DNA of 64,000 bases from assembly GCF_964204645.1 (NCBI RefSeq), contig NC_134025.1, forward strand, positions 3,229,001-3,293,000, written 5' to 3'. A program made the position numbers and the translations under genes. The DNA comes from Tubulanus polymorphus. Taxonomy: Eukaryota; Nemertea; Palaeonemertea; Tubulaniformes; Tubulanidae. Positions 11,254-24,756 of this stretch are shown here, piece after piece (position 1 is the stretch's first letter; each line of letters opens with the position of its first letter). The notes under the pieces are model-generated. The model was not told where the DNA came from. It did no database searches and worked only from the letters and a program-made list of their open reading frames with translations.

Positions 11254-14223
11254 ATGATGGCTCTTCTTCGGAGAGCCGTCGCTGCTGCATTTATATTGTA
11301 TTTTTGTGCGGTCGCAGCCAACAACGAACCCAGCGTACCCGACCTGATTAAAGTTATCCAAAGAGTCCTGTTGTTTTACAAATATAATCAAAATGAAATG
11401 ATTCTTGATGGAGTATTTGGGCTGAGAATGTTGGAAGGTAAATTTTCTGGGTTGTTGTACTAAGTAACGAAGGAAAACGTCTGATTGATGTAGAGTAAAA
11501 ACTAACTTCTTGCACTGATTTTCTGTGTATGATTTATATTAATTTGATCAAGAACTTTTTGGCTGTGAAAAAAATAATTGAGAGGTATGCAATTCTGACT
11601 GACTGATCGACAAACTGTTGTAATTGGAAGATGTGTTGTTATGATTGCACATGCCATATCTCTTAATTTAGGTCATTTGTCTTTGATACTGGAAGAGCAA
11701 GAAACAGATAAATTTCCTAAACTGAAAGATGACTTAATTTCCACGTTGGAAATGCTTCATAAAGAATCGTCGAACATCGCTGAACATACACTGCCCGGTA
11801 TTAAGGAGAACTACGCGAAAGAATTTAATGATCTCGGTTTTCTTATCAGTCGTCCGTGGAAAGTTTGGAAGCCGCAGCGAAAATTAGACATGAGTAGAAA
11901 ATGGCCGAAAGTTGAATGGGATAAGTCACATATCGGTAAATCATTAGAGAAACTAATGTACATTAACGATTGATTGGTTTTTACATACCGGTATATAGAA
12001 TATGTCCCAAGTTTAAGACAATCTAATTACCTTCATACTGGATATAATGAACTGTCGGTTATGACGAATGTTTAGATTTTCTGGTGCCCTGAAGTTCATT
12101 CAAATGTTCCCTGTTAGGGTATGAACAATTTCATTTGTATAAGATACATTTTGATGCCGATTTATTTCAGTGATGAATGAAAAGAAAAGTGATAGTTGTA
12201 TGAAGGAGTTGTTACATAAAAGATGTGAACCATCATCGAACTGTTTAGAACTAATGACCAGTACTAAATATATGACCGATTACGCGATTACCCATCAAGT
12301 CTTATACTCACAATTAGCCGAGGAGGTAAAGTTTATTAAGAGATACTGTTCATAAATGTATGCAGACATCATTGGGAGCGTTAAAATGACCATATGTTTA
12401 GAATAAGGATGTGGATAATGAGGGGTTGAAAATCTTGGGGATGTGTTTTTTATGAACTGGCCCTCACTGTAACTTGATTCTGAATTATCTTTCATCAAAC
12501 AGGTTGGATGTCTGCCACGACTGGATCGCTGGCTAATAGCTCACGATCAGCCGGATGGTATCGCGGGTTGGCAGCACACCCTCTGCGCTAACATCTTGAA
12601 TTCAATGCAGGAAAAATTCACCAAAGCAAATTATAAAGTTGTCAAAAGTTACCAGGATTTGTTTATGGAGGAACGTAAGTATATTATGAGCTGGCTGATT
12701 GTCAAAACTAACAAACTAATCGATCACTTTGCTTATATGTTTTTTTAAAAATGAATTTCAGAAATAGTTTGTGCCTCGTATGGATTCAAACGCGAGTTCT
12801 TGCATCCTCAATTGCTGAAGGAAATCATCTCATGGCAGAAGCCGAGCGGATGCTTCGGAAATACAGAAAATAACGAAAAACCTATTGCAAATTCTGAAGA
12901 CGACGTCCCGTCGCAAAATCGAAGGAATAATCATCCTGCAAAACAGAAAAAAGTGAATGTAGCTAAACAAAGATACGACCAGATGAAGAGAGATAACAGA
13001 AAAACACCGCATCAATTAAATATAGCACGATTAACTCAACTGAAAGCTACTCATAGTCCGTACGCAGTTTTACATATCGCACAGCCACCAAAACTATCTT
13101 CAAAAGTCAATTACACAGATTCCGGAGCTGTTCTGTTGAATAAAAAACATTTATCTGTAGTTAATGATCGTTTACATCGCGTTGCTAAACAACCGCCAGT
13201 AAAAAGCGACGATCAACATCGTATCGCCGAGCTGAAACGTGCTGAAGCTGTTCTCAATAGAATCGAACACAATCGCAATATTGATGATAATCAACCCAAA
13301 CAGAAAATAAAGCAAGCCAATGATAGGACGGATGATTCGATGAGAAGAAAACTTCTTTCGATGAAGCATTTATCAGGTAATATTTGAATCGAAATAATCC
13401 AACATAAATCTGATGAGGACGTATGAGTATCAGAGCGAACTTTTTGTTCTAAAGAATTCGATTATTTCATATTCTATTGACCCGCAGCAATCTAGTTATT
13501 GATGGAATTATTTCAGATGGTTGTGAAGTTCACGCGACTGCTGTGGCAGCCGGAGTGCTCGGAATATACCTGCATTACTTCCTCGAAGATCCAGCTGACA
13601 TAGTCCGAGAACTTTCGATAAAATCGAACGGGAAAACAAATCCGTTGAGAGGTAATCAACCAGTGCATAACATTCCTTCAATCATCGGTCAAATCAGTCG
13701 AAATACTAGTCGAGTTTATGATTACGATGCAGGTGACGAGAACAAAGAGGATGAAGCAAATGATGAGGACGATTCGCCGGATCAGGCTAATGAGAATGAC
13801 TACATCGATTCAAACGTTGCCCGAAATCAAGCCGCCCATACGCTGAATAAAATCAAACCGCAGAAAAAACTTGTTATCGGTCCGAACAGCATGAAACATC
13901 AGCCGGCAGACGATGCTGCAGATGATGATTACGATCGTTACGATTACGAAAAAGAAGATTCGAATAATAAAGACGCGAACGACGATAGCTACAACAGCAA
14001 GAATGAAAATAAAGACATTCACCTCGAAGAGAATCATCAACCGCGTCATCGAAAAGATTCGTCGAAAACGTCATCGCGTATTGACAATCATTTCAGCTCG
14101 TCACTACCTTACACCCACCTGTTATTTTTCGCCATAATTATGTTTGTTATGATATTTATAATGTATAGGTTTATAAAGAGAAGACGAGTTTCAATTCGAT
14201 ATAAATCATTTCCGAGAACTTAA
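11254..14223 (+). CDS. C16orf89 (DUF4735) family secretory protein, membrane-anchored variant
   Basis: Member of the family of human C16orf89, a secreted protein of unknown biochemical role. Six exons: 11254-11437, 11672-11935, 12171-12325, 12503-12674, 12762-13376, 13517-14223; 698 aa. It starts with a signal peptide (hydrophobic core FILYFCAVA). Family blocks are in order: LDGxxGLRMLEG, EKKSDSCMKELL, HQVLYSQL, KEIISWQKPSGCFG and DGCEVHATAVAAGVLGIYLH. Two parts are unlike the human protein, which is roughly 360-400 aa: a Lys/Gln/Asn-rich insert of about 190 residues after the SWQK block, and a very acidic Asp/Asn/Glu-rich tail that ends in a transmembrane helix (FFAIIMFVMIFIMYRFI) and a basic cytosolic end. 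It is therefore probably a type I membrane protein. Two adjacent Met codons open the frame; either may be used. Confidence 0.88.
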
Positions 14224-15289
14224 TCAATTCATTCGTGATTTTCGTTTATCTGATTATCGATATTTATTTATGATACATACTCTTTATCATTGATGTACTT
14301 ATTGGCTGTATGAATTGTGACAGACTGATCTCGGGAATCATGTGTAAATGTGAGATTATATCATTCAAGTTGTACCTGATTTTCTGTACTAGGAACCCAT
14401 AGATTCCAAACACACAACTGTAACTATATTCGTAGAGTAGCCGTGTTAACCTGGTTTAAAATAAGTAACGAGACGAGCAGTACTATATAGGTTAACTATT
14501 TGTTTGACGCACGAGCTTTCGCTACTAAACTGGAACTATAAACGCGATCTTTCAATGAGAAAAGTCGATATTGTTTGTAGTATATGTATTTTGAATTTTG
14601 ATGGTCATTTATCATTTTCCCCTTGTAAACCGGTACTATTATTCCAAGTTTTAAATGCTCTTCATCTTCTTTGATCTGTGACCAAAAGTGTTTTTTGGGA
14701 TGTTACTAATGATGTGATGTATTATTTTTATTACACAGTTAATCTGTAATTTATTATTTGTTGCGTTTACTTTGTTGAATTTTTTGTGGTTTGCTTTTTA
14801 GCGTTATTAATGGTCAAGCGATGCCATTATCTGTGGTTAGTAAGTAACCAATCACTTGGTGGTATCAGATATATTGCCTTGTAGGTTTGTGAAAATATTC
14901 AATGAAATCATCATGAAACTAAACATACAGACCGATGACTGATTAGTCTGTTGTGTATTGTATTGAAACGATAAGGGAATAGAACTAATAAATCGAAATG
15001 AGAGAAACTAGATATACACAAGTATTGAGAAATAATTGATTTTATTTCATTTACATTAGTCGAAATCATTGTGTATTTAGGTAACCCTAACCTTAACAGT
15101 AAAATGAAAACCAACGATATCTACATTTTTATGTTAATAAAATTTAAATAGAAAGTATCACTGTAAAAATTCTTATTGCATTCAATGTCCAACGTGTAAC
15201 AGATTTTGTAAGATAAATATATGTCTTTTATATTATGTAAGATGAAACTTGTTTTGTTTGCGCTATTACGATCGATGTTGATATTCAGA
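14224..15289. other. Convergent 3' UTR and spacer region
   Basis: Non-coding gap between the C16orf89-like stop and the stop of the - strand gene at 15290. AATAAA-type signals occur on both strands (TTTATT at 15041-15046 for the - strand). No other gene seen. Confidence 0.5.
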
Positions 15290-17920
15290 TCACATATTCA
15301 ACATCATAGCTGTAACTTCTCTCTGAAGTTCTTCTGTTCGTTCTTCTGCGTCGAGTGTCAATTTGTGGAAATTGCCAAGAATTTCACGATAGCCTACAAC
15401 AGAAAGATGAGGAAAGGATGCGTCTCTTTCGCAACAAGAGGCAATTACATTTACCACACGCTTTACGTCTGTCCATGTCATTTGGCCATGGTAAAACTGA
15501 CCAGTCAAAATTACCTTAGAATTTTGACCTGTGTCAAACATACGATACGGACCAATTTAAATTTGCCCCCCACCCCCGTTACAATAGATCTCGGATAAGG
15601 GTTAGGTTTAGGGTCAGCTTTGTGAAAAAGCCACTTCCGTCATCTGAACGAATTGATTTAGTAATGAACGGACGCCTTTTGAAATTGAAATTTTGCCATT
15701 TTGGAGAAAATCTTACATTTGACCGTTTCTTGTAGAATGGGGAGGACTTCTAGATAGATATCTATCAACAATGGCAAAGGAATCTGAAATGAAAAGTAAA
15801 ACGTATATGTAATTGGATCAATGCCAATAAAGCTGAAGGCACGTCGGTTGCAGTACCTGAGTTGCCGCCTTTTTTGCAAAACTTCTCATGAATTTTAAAT
15901 GTTCCTCGTCCTGTTTTGAAATAGAGATACAAATTCAGATAGTCTTTCCTTCTATTTGTCTAATATTAAACCTACGTTTAATGAATATAGATTTGAATAA
16001 TACGAACAATGGCGAATCCCATTTTGCTGTTCTGTCCATATTTATCTCGAGATTTCAGGCGCCATTTTCTCAAATTGACAATCGCACCAAGTCCAAGTGT
16101 CCCCAATTCTGAAAATATCGGGCTGGATGTAACTAAATAGCTAGTTTTATACATAGACTTATTTTTCTCGCAAATTCACCTTTCTTTTTCTGACCAGAGG
16201 TTCCAGGCTGAAAACGAAAATATCTTTTTTTGCAAATTACGCGAATTCTATGCGGATTATTTGAAGAAAAGGTCGACGTGTCTCGACACAATTCTAGGAC
16301 CCATTTTCAAAACTGTAGTTTTTCTTCGGTTAATTGCGTCTTCAATTAGTCAGTTACTTGTCTATTGAAATCAACTATGCAGATTAGTTTGTAATCATTC
16401 AAGTAGAGATAGAATGCGAAGATCTCACCCTGAATTTAGAATACTTTCCGATGCCGAAATAATTACCTCTGGTTCAGTTGACGTCACCGATTTAGTCTTC
16501 TCTGAAAAGTCAAAATCACATTCTCAATGTATTTCTTACAATCAGAATCATAAAAACAATTTATACACTATAGATATTAGATGATTGAAATTTTAAACAT
16601 TACCCGTAAAATCAGTTTTCAAAGTTTCTTGTGAGCCGGCTGAATCGGGTAAGCTGGTTTCACTAGATTGCATCGGTTCTACGAACAGTACTGCTCGACT
16701 ACGATTACGGATTTTATCTAGCGTTGCATAAGATGTGGGTTTATTGGTTGGATCAGTTGCTAAAAATTGGTCATTCATTTCGGGACCGCCGTAAAAATTA
16801 AGAGCAGACATCTTTCGTTGACTCAGTACGTTCTCGTTGTGCCGTGGAAACTTGTGGGTCGAAATTCTGTAATTTCATTTAGTTGGTGTAATTTTATTTA
16901 ATGCTTAGTTTGATCTCCCGTTGTCCGCCTGGACGAAAACGAGACTTATCAAAATTAATCGATTTTGGTAAAACTTCATTCGATGAACATTTGGGAGTAG
17001 ATAAAAACTGTGAAATACTCACAAATTCCGTATGGAAGCACCATCGATTCGAGACAGTTTCCTATCGTTCTTCGGAAGCCCAATATAACGACCCTTATTC
17101 GACATCGTCAGCGGCTCAAAATCCTCGTGATCTGGATCATCTTAATTATGAGTAAAAACAGTAGCGTTTAAAACCTCTTCTGAATTAATGTGGAACAAAC
17201 GATTGAATAAGACCTAACCTGCGTTTGAATCATCAACGACGATAAGACACGGGGGAGCGCTAGTTACGTTGACACTAGGAGAAACCGGCGATGGCGGCGC
17301 TTTCGAAGATGGACTACATGAAAGTGAAAATTGTTCATTATATATAGAATGATAAAACAATCGACCAATTACTGATAGAAAGGGGATCAATGTGTGGTCC
17401 ACTCTCATAGCGATAGTGGTGCCATGAAGGTGGACCCCACTATCAAAATTATGATGTGGCAAGCCCCTTTGGTGAAAATCTTCAATGAATACCTTTCAAC
17501 CTCTTCATCTGGAGGATTACCCTATAAATGAAAGCATACGTCAGATGAGGGTTTAAGTTTGATTTTAGGGAAACTGATTAAACTAACTTTTGATACATTG
17601 GTGATCCACGATTGGATCCCGATCTGTGAAGCATTTGCAACATCCTGAAAACTAATAATAGGAAACTTCGTGTTTCAAAGTGGAAAGCGACAGTTATTAA
17701 GCAATTGTTTATGGAGTGTTTTGTACCTATTATTATGAGAGTCTAAGTTGTTAATTCGTAGCGTAGGTTTATCCCCACCAAGTTTTGGAGAAAGTCCCAC
17801 AGCAGCTGCCCACTGTTCATTCTTCGACATTCTTCTTGGTTTAGTGGGTCCGTAAGGTGCTCCATAATTCGTTCTGTCGGGACCTGTTCCTGTTGACCCT
17901 AATTTCCCACGGTCTGCCAT
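15290..17920 (-). CDS. Ten-exon gene of unrecognised family
   Basis: I do not recognise this protein. Exons on the - strand: 17920-17727, 17651-17588, 17521-17493, 17313-17219, 17140-17023, 16866-16604, 16501-16467, 16207-16180, 15783-15724, 15528-15290. All joins are GT-AG and in phase over 1125 nt, giving 374 aa from MADRGKLGS to MMLNM. The N-terminus is basic and Gly/Pro-rich (YGAPYGPTKPRRMSKNEQW); the centre is Ser/Pro/Thr-rich and probably disordered; the last 75 residues are helical and charged (YREILGNFHKLTLDAEERTE), like a coiled coil or small helical bundle. There is no signal peptide or transmembrane segment. Exon 2 uses the acceptor ending TTAG at 17652 rather than the TTTCAG seven bases later, because only the former keeps phase. 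The donor of exon 9 (GTCAAA) is weak. The consistent phase makes a real gene likely; function is unknown. Confidence 0.75.
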
Positions 17921-20900
17921 TCTAGCTCGGGGACCTTCACACCCAGCCTCCCAGTCCGCCGCTGTGCCTCGCCCTTGGCACAAAAATAAGATCAGAAGTG
18001 TTTTCTAGCCACTGCAAGGCACAAAAATAGATCGGAAATCAACATAGAATATGAATTTGTAACATTCATTAAAAAATATTTCTTGATACACATGTTTTTG
18101 TCGGCGCCCGGACCAAAAAGTAAACAAATAAGATATCGTATGCTGCTGCCATCTAGCGGATTGCAGACGATGCATGTTTCCCCCGATGTTTCCCGTCATC
18201 TTCGATAAAAATCTTTTCTTTAGAGATATCATGGATTACCTTGTTGATATATCTAACTAAATTATTAATAATATTTTCTTGGAATCATCAGCGTATCAGT
18301 TAATTTAGCAGATTTATTGATTATCCATGTGGATCAACTGAACCGTGACGAGACCCGGGCACCAGTCTAACCATACTCGCCAGTGTAGACTTATGTACGG
18401 TCCCCTAGCGGAAATTCTGCGAACTGATTTAACAGCATAGACTGGTTGCCGGTCTAAATGAACGGGATAGACCGTTAACCATTCACGATTACATTAGTTC
18501 GCAGAAATTCCGCTAGGTGACCGTATATTTTGGCCACCACACTGGTGGCCTTTGAAAGAAATGATGTTGGTTGGGTAGTTAAAATCTATTTTTTTCCAAC
18601 ATCGATGTTTTAGATATTTCTCTTAAACTTTTGAAAACATACCTTTTTTGGCCATGATACAATCAATCTGTGCGATGAAACTGTGCAGTCTAAATATACC
18701 ATCTTCTTTACGCTGTTATGAAGGATTCACAACATAACTCGAAGTAATAATTGTTATGTACACTCTATTTCTTTTATTATCATCTCTGATTTAAATATAC
18801 AAATCAAGACATTCAATGTTGGCGATCCCCAAAGAAAATCCCCAATATAGACAGACAACCGAAGGCAGATGGTACCTGCTGCACATCTAGATTCCAAAAT
18901 CCAAAACCATACTCGTTATTTAACAATCGATGACAATTATCAAACATTGCATTTACAATACACCGAATGAATTTTAACATCCAGAAATTCAATAATTGAA
19001 CACAGAAGAAAAGTTTTGAGAAACTGATATTAGTCAGAAAACTCATAAGTTGTTATCATCATTAATTCTCAAAACACAATAAAAACACACTATTCATTAA
19101 TACAAAATAGTATCTTCTTCGTTCAGTAGTTTAAACCCAGAGTTTGCACGGCACCGGTAGGTTTAGGATATGGTCAAACAAATTTGACTAGCATCTGCCT
19201 GTTATTTTACAGAGGTGGAATTATTAAAATAGTTTGCACACCATGCAAGTTAAGACCCTGAAAAACTTCGAGGGTCTAGTCAGGGGTTACCATGTTATAA
19301 TCAATATTAAATAGTGACTGTAGCCAGCAAGACCAAACAATACTGCCAATTACATTCTGGACCAAAATTAGCTAAGTTTTCTTCATGGCATAGGAGACCA
19401 GAGGGTAAAGAATCTTCTAATTACACGCGAGATAATCAGAATGTTAAATTTGATTAATGAATGCACAGATGAGGACAATACAATAATACAGACATACAAG
19501 TGTACGTACATTACAGAGATTTCAAATTCAGTTTGGAAATTTTTAGTACTTATTTCAAAGTAAGCCATTTCAAGAAACTTCAACAGACAATCAACTCTTT
19601 AAGGAGGGAGGAATCTTCATCTTCGCAAACAATTAAATAATAATGAGCAAAATATCGATCGAAATTACAACCAAATAAATATAGATTTCTTATCTACGCG
19701 AATTTATGTCCACATAAGAATCATACCAAATGTGTTCACTGAGGGAATTACACAAAAATAATCAAACAATAAATAGGGACCTCAAGAGACAATGTGCGTT
19801 CCAACTTTCAACACTGGACCCAGGTCAACAAAAAAGAGTGGATGATGTAGAAATTGAACCATATACACTGTACTTGTTGGGGTTAAAATGTTGAGATACT
19901 ACGAGTCATAAATGAGCTACATGGAATTCTGGAAATATGTTACAAATTAGTAAATTACAATCATTCATTCTCATATTATGTGTGAATCATTAAAATAAAA
20001 TCATCTCTCAAAATTATGAAACTTGCTCATAAAATGATTTTCTCATGCAACGCTGGGAGAACACTAATCAAGGGCTGGATTTTCAGGAAAATCTAAATGA
20101 GAACCGATTAACTTAACAATAATTACAGAGTGGACTTGTTTTGTAATTACTACTTTTATATTAGCTTCATCTACTTAAATATTACAAAATTTTACAATTT
20201 CATTTTTACAAGATTTTCAAGCTACTAAATACTTAAACAGCTAACTTTTCGTAAAAAGTTGCGCAAGTTGCACTGAGGTCACAACAAATCACATCACCAG
20301 GAAAAACCTACCAGACTTTTAAAGCACCACTACATATTTCGATAAAAAGCATTTTTGGACGAATGTCGAGTTCTTTTTCCGTCATTATTGATCAAAGCAA
20401 AAATTTGGAGATTTGCAAATGCAACTACAGTGTGCAATTTGGAATGGAAAACTATGAAATTAAATATCATCTACCAAAAAATGAGGAAATATGCATATAT
20501 AAAAATCCAGGAGAAAGTATACTGCATCTACCAGCTCAAAATAATAGTTAAATTCTAAACACATTTCCATCAAATATATGATTTTTCAACTGGTATTTGC
20601 TGAAGATTAATGCACAGCACACAACATCATTAACCTTAGTATCATACACCATGCATACGGATCACAGATGCGAAATTCCAGTTACAAATACACAGAACGC
20701 GAGCAAAAAATGTCGCGACCGGTGTACGATACTTTACGATCCGAAATATAATTAGAAACTTCCATCGCGCGCATTTCATCTTTAGAAAACATTCGAATTT
20801 TCCGTTGCTCAATGAAAACATTTCATCGCCATTTAGGACCGAGAATGATCGTCATCATTGTGTTAGCAACATTACGGGGAATGCATGAGAAGTCTAGAAG

Positions 20901-21445
20901 CTGTCACCACAGACGAGTGAAAACAAATAGCCCAGGAAGACAATGCTAGAGCCCAGAAATTGAAACCCCAACAAAGTCAAAACATGCCTCCACATGGACA
21001 AGAAAAGCTTCTAGAGCTAGAACATCGAAACTGTCGGTAGATTATGTACACATTTCATCAACACCATCCATAATTCTTAACTGGACTTAAATATATATTT
21101 ATATATATATATTTATTCATTTGTTTTATTTATTTATTTATATACGATATATCATTTTAATGGTGGTGATCGCGTCTCAATGACATGAACACGCAGAAAA
21201 ACAGCTCCGGATAATCAGATCATCAGATACACAGTCGAATGAACTTTCGAAATCAATATTACCATTACTTATATCCATCATACAAGTAATGTAAACCAAA
21301 CGACTGCTTATTTTGTACAACTTATAATAATGTATGTATTACAATTTATCAATGATGACCAGTTACAAGAAACAGAGCTGTAGTTCTGCACTGAGCAGAT
21401 GCAAAATGGCTGTTATGACCCACCCCCCAAATGTTCATTAACCAC
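17921..21445. other. Intergenic region with inverted repeat and RAB1A 3' UTR
   Basis: Left end: promoter side of the - strand gene at 17920. The part from about 21100 to 21445 is probably RAB1A 3' UTR, with clustered TTTATT (AATAAA on the - strand) at about 21110-21140 next to a TA-rich microsatellite. An inverted repeat lies at 18396-18525. Otherwise AT-rich sequence without a supported gene. Confidence 0.55.
18396..18525. repeat. Inverted repeat, 30-bp arms and 70-bp loop
   Basis: Arms 18396-18425 and 18496-18525 are reverse complements at 28 of 30 positions (TACGGTC.CCTAGCGGAA... against its partner). A weaker match continues about 10 bp into the loop, and the loop itself holds a short hairpin (AGACTGG/CCGGTCT). 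It could be a small MITE-like element or a structured RNA. No coding potential. Confidence 0.7.
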
Positions 21446-24283
<2,838 letters not shown>

Positions 24284-24756
24284 GTTATTCTGAAGACTTT
24301 TAGTTGGGATATCTGTTTTCCTGACAAATAGACAAAGTTTGAATGGCAAAAAGACGAAAAATCAGTAGTTAATGCGTAATGACAGGTCGATCAGTGGTTT
24401 TCAATATGGCTTCCGCCTCCCAGAACAGCGCAATACGCCTCAGAGGGGGATATGCGTCATTGATAAATGACGTCATATTTTTGACGTGGCATCACGTGTT
24501 TTACACTTAAAGCTGATTTTATTTTTATCTGAGGGATATTTAACGGTATTAGTAGGTTTCCATTGCAACAAAGTTAACGACAAACCTCCCCTTGTATCAA
24601 ATTGTATTACCGTTTTTTCGTATTTTTGGATGTAGGAAATGCTGACTGTGGCAAGCGATTGTAAAATTCGGTTAAAGCGATACTTGACTGGTTGCCGGTA
24701 AGCAGGCACCTGTCTACCCGGAAGTGTTGCCTGGTAACGACAGTACAAGTTTAAAA
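24284..24756. promoter_or_regulatory. Divergent RAB1A/AK7 promoter with CRE, E-box and X-box motifs
   Basis: 473 bp separate the two start codons. A perfect CRE palindrome TGACGTCA lies at 24468-24475, a half-site TGACGTGG at 24482-24489 and an E-box CACGTG at 24493-24498. On the AK7 side are three RFX X-box-like motifs: 24556-24569 (GTTTCCATTGCAAC), 24691-24702 (GTTGCCGGTAAG) and 24726-24738 (GTTGCCTGGTAAC). The last fits the GTNRCC-N-RGYAAC consensus exactly. AK7 is an axonemal gene, the class driven by RFX and FOXJ1 factors, so the motifs fit the neighbour. Confidence 0.65.

Noticed and set aside
13810-14049. Hydrophobic open frames on the - strand over the C16orf89-like last exon
   Set aside because: They mirror the acidic Asp/Asn codons of the + strand exon; shadow frames.
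15857-15868. Possible 12-nt microexon (GCGGCAACTCAG) in the unknown gene
   Set aside because: The acceptor is poor (CAAAAAAG without a pyrimidine tract), and the flanking exons join in frame without it.
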